NCBI GenBank assembly: GCA_019671005.1
Contig: CM033744.1
Span: forward strand, 400,208 to 464,207
Direction: 5' to 3'
DNA from: Hibiscus mutabilis
Lineage: Eukaryota > Streptophyta > Magnoliopsida > Malvales > Malvaceae
DNA length: 64,000 bases
In this document: piece after piece, positions 1-10,359 of the stretch
How positions within the stretch are numbered: the first letter of the stretch is position 1
How the letters are laid out: the number at the start of each line of letters is the position of its first letter
The notes under the pieces: model-generated
Seen by the model: the letters and a program-made list of their open reading frames with translations, nothing else
Told to the model about the DNA's origin: nothing
The model's database searches: none
Translations under genes and position numbers: made by a program

Positions 1-389
1 GAAGTTTACCAACTCTGGATGATTTACTCTCCAAACTTTATGAAAAAGGCAACAACATTGTGGAGTTTCCGGATTTCGAGGGCTTACAAGAGGCATTGAA
101 GATGGCTGGCTGGGGGGAAACTCCGGGATACCTGAAACATATTGCTGTCGAAATCGACACGGCTATTGGTAAGCAGATTGAGTTTTCGCGTATCCGAGTT
201 CTGCTCTCCGCTGCAATCAAAGAGATGAAATATTTGAGAGTCGAGGAATTGGAGGGGGATATGTTTAAAAGGTTTAAAAAGTGGGCGGTCACGCTCAATC
301 ACGCCAAGGAAAAAGGTTTCTATGTGAATTTTGCTTATATTAAGCTGGAGAAGTATGTGCGAACCTACCGTTCTTATCGTGAGAATTAA
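1..389 (+). CDS. 3' end of an unrecognised protein-coding gene
   Basis: An open frame runs in from the left edge (first full codon at base 3) and ends at a TAA at 387-389, giving about 128 C-terminal residues. The text is protein-like: mixed charged and hydrophobic, with helix-like stretches and no low-complexity sequence, and it ends in a basic, tyrosine-rich tail (...KYVRTYRSYREN). I see no transmembrane segment or catalytic motif. Codon use is normal for a dicot exon. The start and any upstream exons lie outside the window. I do not recognise the family, so no function is given. The opposite-strand ORF over the same bases is a shadow. Confidence 0.6.
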   Translation, partial: SLPTLDDLLSKLYEKGNNIVEFPDFEGLQEALKMAGWGETPGYLKHIAVEIDTAIGKQIEFSRIRVLLSAAIKEMKYLRVEELEGDMFKRFKKWAVTLNHAKEKGFYVNFAYIKLEKYVRTYRSYREN

Positions 390-1385
390 AAAGGCGAAGG
401 TGGAATCATATATGGCTGAGTTCTCATGGTTGTGAATCAAAGGGCAATTTGCAGTTGCAGAAAAAATCTTTGGTAAATCGCCATTAGAGATGAGGTTGAA
501 TTTGGACATTGGGTTTCTACGTTTATTTCTCTATATCTGAAGTGTATGGTTTTGTATCGGAACTATTGTTTGTGAACTTCACTGTGTTGTTATCGTTGTT
601 GGATTCTGTTTTCAACATCTGGAAACTTGAATTATTAGTGTTCATGCTCTTTGTTGTATTATAAAGACATTGGAGTATTTCTTGTTGGTACCCATTGTAT
701 GGCAGTTTCCCAGTTATATTTATTAAAAATACTATTCTCTTATTTTATAAAAGTACATTAAGATTTTTATGTCATAATAAACTTATCAAATTGTGTATTT
801 GCAAGTCGGACCAGATTACATGAACTTGAATAAATAGAAGAAACAATTTGAACTAGAATTGATTGGGGTGCGCCATGCCCAAGCAATAGTGCAACGCCAG
901 GGAGATGATACTGCTGTGCTAGCTAGATTTACTGTGAAGCGCTGTGGAAGTGTTAGTTTGGAACACATTTAAGAAAATAGTAATTCCCAATTCAGAATTG
1001 AAGCCAGCAGGTTCGATACACGGGTTTGGCTGCCAAACCAAAGTAGAGGGTTCCATTTAATTTCCCGACAATAAAACCACGCAAACGCCTATTTTTTGGT
1101 CATAAATAATCCCTTTGCTTTCAATGCTCTCTTCCCTTCATGAGAAAAGCTAAAAATGACGGTCCCCCCTTTCTATTTACAGGTCAAATAAGAGAAGGCT
1201 CCATACGGGCCGACCGAAAGACGACAAAGCAGTGCCATATTCTCTCATTCTATTTAGCCCAAAGGCATGACCACACCGATAGAGAGGCTCCGCTTCAACA
1301 AAAAGACCTTAAGTTAATATTTTGAATAAAGCTATAATGACACTTGAGAACCTAAACCTCAAGAAAGAAAGGTGAAAAACTCAAA
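390..1385. other. 3' flank and intergenic sequence
   Basis: T-rich sequence with the look of a 3' UTR follows the stop to about 780. After that comes ordinary intergenic DNA with no convincing ORF. The last 250 bases before the retroelement fragment are less AT-rich and may belong to the same element. Confidence 0.4.
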
Positions 1386-2160
1386 AAGTCAGAGCCGGTA
1401 GAAGTGATGGAAATGGTAAAGGTTTACCCAAACGAGCCCGAAAAAATCACCAAAATTGCAGTAGGGTTGGACAAACAAAGTAGGAGAAGGTTGATAAGAT
1501 TGTTGCGGGATAACACTGATGTTTTCACATGGTCGGCTGGGGACATACCTGGGATAGACCCGACCGTTATTGAGCATTCTTTGCATGTTGATCCGGTCGT
1601 AAAACTTGTTCGACAAAAGAGAGAAAGGTTTTCAGAGGAGAAAGTACACGTCATTAGGCAGGAAACGAAAAAGTTGATCATGGCGGACTTCATCGAAGAA
1701 ACTAGGTACCCTTAGTGGCTAGCGAATGTGCCTAGACTTCACCGATCTCAACGAGGCATGCTGTAAGGATAGTTTCCCATTACCATCCATTGACAGATTA
1801 GTTGATGCCTCGGCGGGTCATAAGTTCATGAGCTTTATGGACACTTTTTTGGATACAACCAGATTGCAATGGCGAAGGAGAACAAAAAAAAACGGCCTTC
1901 ATTATTGAGGATAGCATCTACTGCTACAATATAATGTCGTTTGGATTAAAGAATACATGAGCAACATACCAAAGGTTAGTCAATAAGATTTTTCGACGTC
2001 AGATAGGAAAAAACATGAAAGTTTATGTGGATGACATGTTAACTAAGAGCACTTTTTTTAAGCAACACCTGGTAGGCCTGCAGAAAGTCTTCGATATTTT
2101 ACGCCTATATAGAATGCGTCTCAATCTTGAAAAGTGCATCTTCGCGATAGGGCAGGAAAG
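1386..2160 (+). mobile_element. Decayed Ty3/gypsy retrotransposon pol fragment (reverse transcriptase)
   Basis: Three successive frames carry recognisable Ty3/gypsy pol text. At 1,404-1,715 lies the segment just before the RT fingers (DVFTWSAGDIPGIDP, then a QKRERF-type motif), closed by a premature TAG. At 1,726-1,908 lies the RT core (DFTDLNEAC, DSFPLPSIDRLVDASAGHKFMSFMD). At 2,015-2,150 lies the palm with the catalytic YVDD box (KVYVDDML) and the following LNLEKC motif. The three pieces are in different frames, and residues usually found between the first two are missing, so the copy is dead. No protease, RNase H or integrase text follows. Confidence 0.85.
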
Positions 2161-2344
2161 TCGACACTCTAGCGTTTTTAACATCTCATCTCTCTCGGTA
2201 GTACAAACTATTTCATCACTCACCATAATAGACGAGCTAGCCATCACAGTAAAAAGTAAATATCCTCTTCTCTTCAAAAAACCAATAGAGAACGAACGAC
2301 AAGATAACCAAAGTAAAAACTTGAAAACCACAATAAAGCTTATT

Positions 2345-3180
2345 TATAATCAAGAGCCGTGTTGTCCTTAACACGTTTCGCTGATAAAGATGATTATTAT
2401 GTGACTTTCATATATAGCGATTTATCCTTAAAAGAAAATCGATCGGTTTGCCATAAAACTTTATTACATGGCTCATTATCCATACCCTCAGCATCTCAAG
2501 GTTACTTCACCATATATATATATAACCCCTCAAAAAACTCTCACCTAAGGAATCTTCCTCTAAATCCCTCAGGTTCGCTCAAGTCACTTTTTAACCTTCT
2601 CTCATCTGAGGACAATTGTTAGTACCTACGAATACTCACCGCCACGTGTTAAGACCATACGGCCTATGGCGAATGAACGACACTACCGACAACATAACAC
2701 AAAAAAGCCCAATGGCCAACGTGATCAATCACTGTGGACTACAACGCACGTAATCTCCTGTGAACTATACGATACCCTTCGCAGACTTATAGCGGATAAG
2801 TAGAGCTACAAATAACATCGCACCCGATGATCACGAGACTATGCAAGTGATCGCCACGGACGAAAGAGCGAAGTCAAGACGTCAAGTTATAGCTAGTCCA
2901 ATTAAAATGCCACGACAACCCGATTATGACACATGTCCAAGTAGTATAAAAGAGAACATGCAGCAGGAGAAAAGAGAGATCCCCGACGAGAGAGGTTATC
3001 GTCCATAAAACAATAGCAATATACGAACTCCGACTCAGAACGACCGTACAGAATATCGCCAGACCATTGTCTCCGACTCATGTTCACTTTGACAATCAAT
3101 AGGGGTATATAAATAAATATATATTTAAAAATCTTATAAAATATCGGGATCGTTGCGGATATTTTTGGGATTTCCACGGT
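2345..3180. repeat. Probable LTR-derived non-coding sequence
   Basis: This stretch follows the pol fragment, is less AT-rich than its surroundings and lacks coding capacity. It has TATA-like motifs around 2,515-2,525 and 2,943-2,950 (AGTATAAAAGAGA) and a TGTTAG start-like motif near 2,620, as in plant gypsy LTR U3/R regions. I could not pair it with a second LTR in the window, so the ends are approximate. Confidence 0.35.
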
Positions 3181-5107
3181 TATTTATATAGTTACGGTTC
3201 GATTATCCCTACGGTTCGAATATAGCAATCCCCGTCTCCATCCCCATTTGAGCTTCGGTGATAAAACTTTCCTCATCCCCGTCTCCGTAGGTGAAGATTG
3301 AAGTTATTCTCCAAACTCGTCTATTCGGATACCTAGAATTTTCGAATATTCCCTGCCCAATTCCCAGCCTTACTCAAGATTTGATTTCACAGATAAACTT
3401 TTATCATTTTCTTAAACATGATAAAAATAAATAAACAAAATTAAAATATTTTTTAAAATAAAAAAAAGACATTTCACGGGGTAAACTTAGGTAAAGACCG
3501 TGAAAACAAATCCAAGGTTATTAATATTTTAGTAATGGTCAAACAAGCCGTACATACTTGCTTTTGCTAGAAAATTTTCATATCAATAGGAGGAAATCAA
3601 ATTTGTGGGGTATTATTCCAGATTTTGCAAGGCTCACAGATTTATCTCATAAAAAATTAATTATTTTATAGATGATAACCTTATTTTTTTTCTAATACGT
3701 TTTTTAACGTTAATTGAAATGTTGAACAAATCAAAATTACTTTATTCGTTAATTTCAAAGGTAATTTACATGGATACTTAAAATGAAATAATAAAATGAA
3801 TTCATCGAGTGATTCTAATGAAAAAGTGGATAATATTCATCTTAGAAGATTCATGTTCGAACAATTTTATCTGCAAGATGTGTGCGTTATCGAGTGGTTA
3901 AAAAAATTATGAACAAATACTACATTGTAATCACCAACTTTTAAAAAATAAAAAGAATAAAATTTTAATTATTTTTAAAAAATATTTTTAATTAAAATTT
4001 AAATACAAATAGTTATTTTTTATTTTTTTAAAAAAACCTCAAACGAGCTCTTACCGACAGAATAGTGTCACGATGAATTGCGTTATTCTCTTTTTTATTT
4101 CCTATGGTTCAGGATGAAATGTCCTTTGAATTTAAAACTTACAAGATCAAAAAAAAAAAAACTTACAAAATTTAGGGTAAATTATACTATTGGTCATTGA
4201 ATTTTTAGTTAGTATTGTCGTAGATTATTTTCTTTAACGAATTAATAATTTATAATAAGGGACACATGTCATTATCATATTGATGTAAGATTGAAAAGAT
4301 CATGAATTAGGTTTGGAGAGGATCGAACTTGGGACTTAGAGTTATATCTCTTTAAACATTTAATCACTATATCGAACTAAGTAATTGTTATACGATTGAC
4401 AAAAACAATATTTAGATTAAACTATGATAAAAAAAATTAATTATATATTTGGATGAATTATAAAAAATATTTTAATAAATAATAAAGAATATAACAACAT
4501 TAAAATAAAATTATTGTATTTCATATTCAATTATTAAATGATTTAAAGGTAATATTTAATGCTCAGGTTTTGTTTTTCTCCAAATGTGATTTTTTTTCTT
4601 CTATTTTTTATATACAAAAAAAAAAAGTTTTATATCAATCTAGTTAGAGTAAGACAAAACAAATTAAATGGCTTTCATCCGTACCAAAATTCACTTGTGA
4701 ATTGTGATGATGTTGGATAGTCAATTTTATGATTTTGTTGTTTTGATCCAGAAAATAAATAAATTACAAATTAATATAATATGAATTAGTAATATATCAA
4801 TATATATAATTTATAAAATATTTTAAACGTGATTATAAATATTAAGGTTATTAATACTGTATCGATAAACATATTGTTGCCTTTATAGTATTTGTGCATA
4901 TTAATAATGGTAAGTGCATTGATTTGAGTTTATTGATATTTTTAAATTATTATTATATATATAGTTTAATTTTTAGTTTTTAATAAAAAATAATCTTCAG
5001 TTATATATATAGTAATATATTTATATACAAATATAAAATTTTAAATTTAGTACTATTAATTAAGTTAACAAATTTAATTCAATGATTATATATATTAATG
5101 TAATTAT
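3181..5107. other. AT-rich intergenic DNA with repeat scraps
   Basis: No ORF is worth calling. A cytosine-rich low-complexity patch (repeats of CCCCGTCTCC) lies at about 3,225-3,290. Around 4,290-4,385 the minus strand has a B-box-like AGTTCGATCC and a loosely A-box-like stretch upstream, which may be a tRNA-derived SINE scrap. The rest is AT-rich sequence with homopolymer runs. Confidence 0.4.
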
Positions 5108-5116
5108 AAAACTAAA

Positions 5117-5644
5117 GAGATAATTGCACCATACGTCCCCTAACTATGAAACTCATTTTAAATTGGCCCCTATACTTTAAAGTATTCTAATTTCATTCTC
5201 AAACTATGACCTTCATTCTAAATTCGTCCCCAAACTTTTGAGCATTCCAGTTCCAACCTTAAACTTTGACTCTCATTCTAAATTGGTCCTCAAACTTTTT
5301 GAACATTCTAATTTCATCCCCAAATTATCAATATATGCTAATCATATCTTTTGTTAAGAAAACCGTTACAAAAATTGTTAATTGTCATGAAACACTTATG
5401 TGTATTATGTAATAATATGACGTGATATAAACGATAATTTGAGGATGAAATTAGAATATTCAAAAAGTTTGAGGACCAATTTAGAATGAGAGTTATAGTT
5501 TGATGATGAAACTGGAATGCGCAAAGTTTGGGGACCAATTTAGAATGAAAGTCACCATTTGAGGATGAAATTGGAATGTTTTAAAGTTTAGGGACCAATT
5601 TAAAATGAGAGTTATAATTTAGGAATGTGTGGTGCAATTAACTC
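5117..5644. mobile_element. Mutator-like foldback element with 9-bp target-site duplication
   Basis: The element is a near-complete inverted repeat. Left arm 5,117-5,330 and right arm 5,431-5,644 match as reverse complements over about 210 bp at roughly 85 percent identity by eye. The termini are GAGATAATTGCACC and GGTGCAATTAACTC. Each arm is built from a degenerate repeat of about 55 bp (AATTGGTCC..CAAACTTT..CATTCTAATTTCATCC). It is flanked by perfect 9-bp direct repeats, AAAACTAAA, at 5,108-5,116 and 5,645-5,653. A 9-bp duplication and long terminal inverted repeats are typical of Mutator-like elements. There is no transposase, so it is non-autonomous. Confidence 0.88.
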
Positions 5645-5653
5645 AAAACTAAA

Positions 5654-6390
5654 ATGTGATAAAGTTTAAAGTATCAAGTGGTTGATGCTTTGTATTCCCA
5701 TCTTGAAGTTTAGGAATGAAGTCTTACAATGTCACTTTTTTGTCAATAATAGTAAATGATTCCCTCATCGTATGATTCTTTAAAGAGATAAATAACTGAT
5801 CATAAAAAATATTTTTATTTTGTGGGTGAGATTGAAATCTGACCTAAAAGTTAAAAAAAATTATAATTTTACGATTTTGACATATATTATACCCCATTTC
5901 ACCATCAAGTGCAACAATTTGAATTTTTTAAATTACATCATGTCCAATAAACATGCCAACTTATTTAATTAAGTCCATATTACAAATACTACAAAGATAA
6001 TCGTTTTTCTCATTTTTTCTAACACACACACATACTAACCTTCGCGCTCATTTTAAAAATACAAAAAATCAAAATACATTTTAATTACAATACAAGGATT
6101 TGTACAATAAATTTACCGATAATACTGTATCCGACACTCATAGAACCATACTCAAAATCGAACACAAGGCTCCATGCAAGATACCTGATGTCCCACTCCA
6201 TTTAAGAGGCTTCTGATGTTCAAAAGAAAGTAAAAAAAAAAACACCTGTACTCACAATTTTCATTCACAAAGATTGTCTGAAAATCACAATGCGACCCAC
6301 AAGATCTTGCAGTTGGAAGATCCAAAAACCCGAACGGAAACACGATTACGATACGAAAAAATTCGGGTTCTAAGTCACACCCCCTTCTTT
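5654..6390. other. AT-rich upstream region of the XTH gene
   Basis: No coding signal. The sequence is AT-rich to about 6,120 and then less so up to the XTH core promoter. It probably contains the XTH promoter. Confidence 0.4.
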
Positions 6391-6398
6391 TATATATA
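6391..6398 (+). promoter_or_regulatory. TATA box of the XTH gene
   Basis: TATATATA preceded by CTTT lies 50 bp upstream of the XTH start codon at 6,448. It is followed by a pyrimidine-rich stretch (CTCCCCCTTATTCGCTC) suited to a transcription start, which would leave a short 5' UTR. Confidence 0.55.
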
Positions 6399-6447
6399 GA
6401 CACCAAATCATTCTAAACTCCCCCTTATTCGCTCTTTCAAATCTTTA

Positions 6448-8658
6448 ATGGCTCTGTTTCTCGTAGTTCTTCTTGTTGTATCGTTTCCTTCGACCAATGC
6501 CGAGTGGCCGCCATCGCCGGGCCACTGGCCGAGCTCTAAGTTTAGGCCGATGAGCTTCCATTATGCGTTTCAAAGTCTTTGGGGTTTTAGCCATCAGAGT
6601 GTGGATCAAAATGCATTGACAATCTGGCCTGATAGAACCTCAGGTTTTTCTTCTTTACTTGTTCTTTTTTAATCAATTCAATGTCTTCCCAGCTTGGTTC
6701 ATCTGGTTTGGAATCTCTTGGATCAAATTGTAGTTTTCGGAACTATTGGTATAGAGATTACCCCAAATTAAAGTGTAGAGATTAAATCTCAAATTGAAAA
6801 ATAATTAAGGGACTAAAAACAGTAATTTGACCAATATTGGATTGTTGAAATCTACTGGGTTTCTGGTTTTCAGGAAGTGGATTCAAGTCGAACCGGCCAT
6901 TTCGTTCGGGTTATTTTGGAGCTTCCATTAAAGTCCATCCTGGTTACACTGCTGGGGTCATTACAGCATTCTATGTGAGAATTCATTTCATTCTTAATTC
7001 ATTGTTTTAAAAAAATGAAAATATATTTTAACTGTAGTTTAATATTTTTATTGAATTCTGTCCAGTTTTGGATTAAATAGTAATTAAAATTAAAGATGAA
7101 TTTTTTATTTTAATTTTAATTTAGTGAAAAAACTTAAAATAGTCTATAAAAGATTTAAAAAAAATTAACAAATTAAACCCATCAAGTAGTATCAGTAGAA
7201 AATTGAATGTTAGCCCTAGGTGACTTAGGTTTAGTGGTGGATGCACCCAGCCCTGATGGGTGTGCATCTGCATCTTCATTTTTAATTTTTTTTTAAAAAA
7301 AGTTTAATTTAGTGTAATTTTTTTGAAAAAAATAAGTTTGTTTAGTGTGTAAAGGAATTTTTTAGATCTGCCACTACTTAAGTTTGACAGTTTGTCTGCA
7401 CAATGTATGTGCCTTATCAAAGGCTAAGTTTAATGAGTATATATTATCTATAATCATAGAAAATAATATGACTTGGTGGAATTCAATTCAAGTTGATTTT
7501 GTTTACTACAAATTGTCAGCAATCCTATATAGTTATTGGTTAAGGTCTCGGTTTTTAACATTGTCAATGAGAAAAAATTAAGAGAGTATTTGTCTCATTT
7601 GAAATATGATCCGACTTAAATTTAAAATAATCATAACGTAATGTAATTATCGGATATCGAAATCTTTTATATATATATATTGTTGATATCTAATAGACAA
7701 ATGATGAAACATACGGCAGCTATCAAACAGTGAAGTTCATCCAGGGTTCCATGATGAAGTGGACATTGAATTCCTGGGAACAACATTTGGGAAAAATTAT
7801 ACTTTACAAACAAATGTGTATGTCCGAGGGAGTGGAGATGGCAAAATCATTGGAAGGGAAATGAAATTCCATCTTTGGTTTGATCCAACTCAAGACTTTC
7901 ATCACTATGCCATTTTCTGGAGTCCCAAGGAGATCATGTAAGTTTCTAGAAACTACCAAATGATCGAGTTTTTTTTTTTTAATTTCACATGCGGTTTTCA
8001 ATCATAGTCCCTCTCATAATGTATGTGATAAATGTATACATTTCGATTGGGATCATATTCTATGATTACAATTCTATTATTTGTCTTTTTATTTCATCGA
8101 AAAATCAATTTTACAGTACAAATGCTTATGACCTCACCCTCTATGCCTTACAATAACAATTATTCTGGCATTACGCCCTTTACCACCACGATGCTGTCCA
8201 TAAATCAAATTATTTTGTTCCCATATTTTTTCTATATCTAAAATGTTTAAATGTATGCTAATTATTGATTAATATGATATTTGTGGATTAGATTTCTAGT
8301 GGATGACGTGCCCATAAGGAGGTACCCGAGGAAGAGTGCTGAAACATTTCCTCTAAGGCCAATGTGGTTATATGGTTCAATATGGGATGCCTCATCATGG
8401 GCAACCGAAGATGGCAAATACAAAGTTGATTACAATTACCAACCATTTGTTGCAAAGTTCACCAATTTCAAAGCCGGCGGTTGCTCCGCTTACTCTTCAC
8501 CTCGGTGTCGGCCGGTCTCTATATCCCCTTTTCGGTCCGGCAGGCTAACCGAACAACAAAACAGAGCAATGGAATGGGTTCAAAGATATCATATGGTTTA
8601 TGACTATTGCAAAGACCCCAAGAGGAATCATGCCTTGACACCAGAGTGTTGGAAGTAG
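6448..8658 (+). CDS. Xyloglucan endotransglucosylase/hydrolase, XTH31/32-like
   Basis: Four exons, 6448-6643, 6874-6974, 7720-7937 and 8292-8658, all with GT-AG borders, encode 293 aa, the usual XTH length. Residues 1-18 are a hydrophobic signal peptide ending NA before EWPPSPGHW. The GH16 active site is HDEVDIEFLG at 110-119, with Glu112 (nucleophile), Asp114 and Glu116 (acid/base). An NYT N-glycosylation sequon follows within about 10 residues. The C-terminal XTH extension has paired cysteines and ends LTPECWK. The family cuts and rejoins xyloglucan in the wall. The wording around the active site and LWLYGSIWDASSWATEDGKYK-like region matches the group III-A branch (XTH31/32), known mainly for hydrolase activity. 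The start is the only ATG that gives a signal peptide. The gene looks intact. Confidence 0.95.
7232..7376. mobile_element. Small hAT-type MITE in XTH intron 2
   Basis: A 145-bp insert with imperfect terminal inverted repeats TAGTGGTGGAT and ATCTGCCACTA. The flanking 8-mers are CTTAGGTT (7,224-7,231) and CTTAAGTT (7,377-7,384), 7 of 8 matching. An 8-bp duplication is the hAT signature. It lies entirely within the intron and does not touch splice sites. Confidence 0.6.
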
Positions 8659-9229
8659 CTTTTACAGTGAACTTTAATAACAGCTTGGGAAAAATATAGA
8701 AGAAAAAAACTACAGTATAAAATAAAAGAGGAGAACATTTGGGTTTTTGAGTGTGTTGTTTTTAATTGTCATTTTCGCTAAACGTGTTTATTTCAATTTT
8801 ATATGGGGCTTTAAAATTTCTTTGTGATATAATAAAGGTGGGTTAGTTGTTCAAGACATCTTCGAACTATAATTCAGTTTTTAAATTGATTTCTCGAACA
8901 TTAAAATATACAGAGTTCTTAAAGTATTACCACCATATGGTAATAACAACTAAAATCTGAGCCGATTATTACAACTAATCCAATTTGTTTATATGGTAGA
9001 TATACACGCGTTTGAAATCTGATTAATATATATATACATTCTAAATATGTTCTATGTCATATGAGATGATATTTAATGCATAAACTAATAATTAAACTAA
9101 AATTTTATTGATAAGATATTAATAATTCGATTAAAATGTCTTTGAGTTTAAAATCAATCGAAGAACTTTAATTTTTTAACCTTGCCATTCTCTATCAAAT
9201 TTTTATTTCCTGCAAGATTACTTTTCTTT
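8659..9229. other. XTH 3' flank and intergenic sequence
   Basis: Bases 8,659-8,850 are probably 3' UTR, with AATAAAGG near 8,830 as a possible poly(A) signal. The remainder is AT-rich with no ORF or clear element. Confidence 0.4.
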
Positions 9230-9800
9230 CTTTGGTTGGTCAGCGATCACTCTTAGTATTGGTTGTCGACCACTGAATCTATTATTTTTTTTGTTTTTTT
9301 TTCATATTTTAATAAGAAATTTTGCCTTTGTGGTACGCGTTTTCTCTGTCCTTGTGACAAGTTTTTCTTTGCTTTTTTATAGCTTGTTTCAGCTGTCCTT
9401 ATGGCATGATTCTAGCATACTTTAGCGGTCAGTTGGTGCTCATACAAAGATTTTCACAATGCTAATCTCTGATTATGCTTCTGTTGGTAGTCTTAGAAAG
9501 ATGGATCTTTACTCGGTTGATGGTTGGTTGCCAATGTAATAAGACCTGGATAGCGGAGCAATCTGCCTAATAGCTTGGTTTGCTTACCACTCTTTTTTTA
9601 CCCCATAAAACATCTCGTTTGGATAGAGACAAGAAAATTCAGGAATGTTTCTAGATTTTGGTATGCTAATATCGATGGAAGTGTTTGCTTATCTTTGCAC
9701 TATTATAAGAGATTTTAGTGGACTTGTCCTTTTTTCTTTCTCTAATGCATTGTATTATATTATCTTCCATGGTGATTAATAAAATTGAGATACTATTGTT
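9230..9800 (+). mobile_element. 3' end of a LINE-type retrotransposon (copy 1)
   Basis: This stretch aligns by eye with the reverse complement of 13,920-14,500 along nearly its whole length. Shared landmarks are GGTTGTCGAC, TTAATAAGAA, TACAAAGATTTT, TTGGATAGAGACAAG and the end TTAATAAAATT followed by an A-rich tail. An AATAAA-containing end with an A-rich tail fits a non-LTR element 3' UTR. There is no ORF. The 5' end is a guess. Confidence 0.6.
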
Positions 9801-9906
9801 CAAAAAAATCAAATGAAAATTTTGAATATAATTGAAGGAACTTTGACGGAATTAATCCAATAAAATTTGATTGAACTAAAAAGTTCCCCGTTGTCTTTTT
9901 CACTTC

Positions 9907-9966
9907 CACGTGGAATTTCCATTCTCGGGCTCCTAATTTTGCCGATTCTTAGCTCAAAGCCACGTG
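9907..9966 (+). promoter_or_regulatory. Pair of G-boxes upstream of the PP2A B' gene
   Basis: Two perfect CACGTG cores at 9,907-9,912 (CCACGTGG) and 9,961-9,966 (CCACGTGT) lie about 400-450 bp upstream of the B' start codon, in a short less AT-rich island. G-boxes bind bZIP and bHLH factors, and with ACGT context can act as ABA-response elements. Function here is inferred. Confidence 0.4.
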
Positions 9967-10359
9967 TAGAAAAGACAACGTCAAAATAAACAAAAAAAGA
10001 AACCAAACTATCCCCTTCTTTAAACACAGAGAGCTTAATCTAATTATTTTTTATTTGAAAATATATTTATGGTATAATAATATTTTTAATATTAATTTTT
10101 CATTTGGTCACTGTCCTCTTTGTTTTCTTTTACGTCGGAATGTTTAAATGGTCGCCACCGTTGTTTGATTTTCTGACCGAATTTCGGATGACTTTTAGCA
10201 GATGGGATAAAAATTCTATAATTTGTTAACTATTTGTTATTATTTTTTAATTGCAAAGAATGATTCTATGCAAGTAGATCCATTGAAACTTAAAAAATCA
10301 TCCCTTTCGGATGTATTTCGATTAATCAATCAAATCCTTAGATTTATTTTTGATCCAAA

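Noticed and set aside
6152..6406. Minus-strand 84-codon ORF upstream of the XTH gene
   Set aside because: It overlaps the XTH promoter and TATA box, has no recognisable motif and has biased composition.
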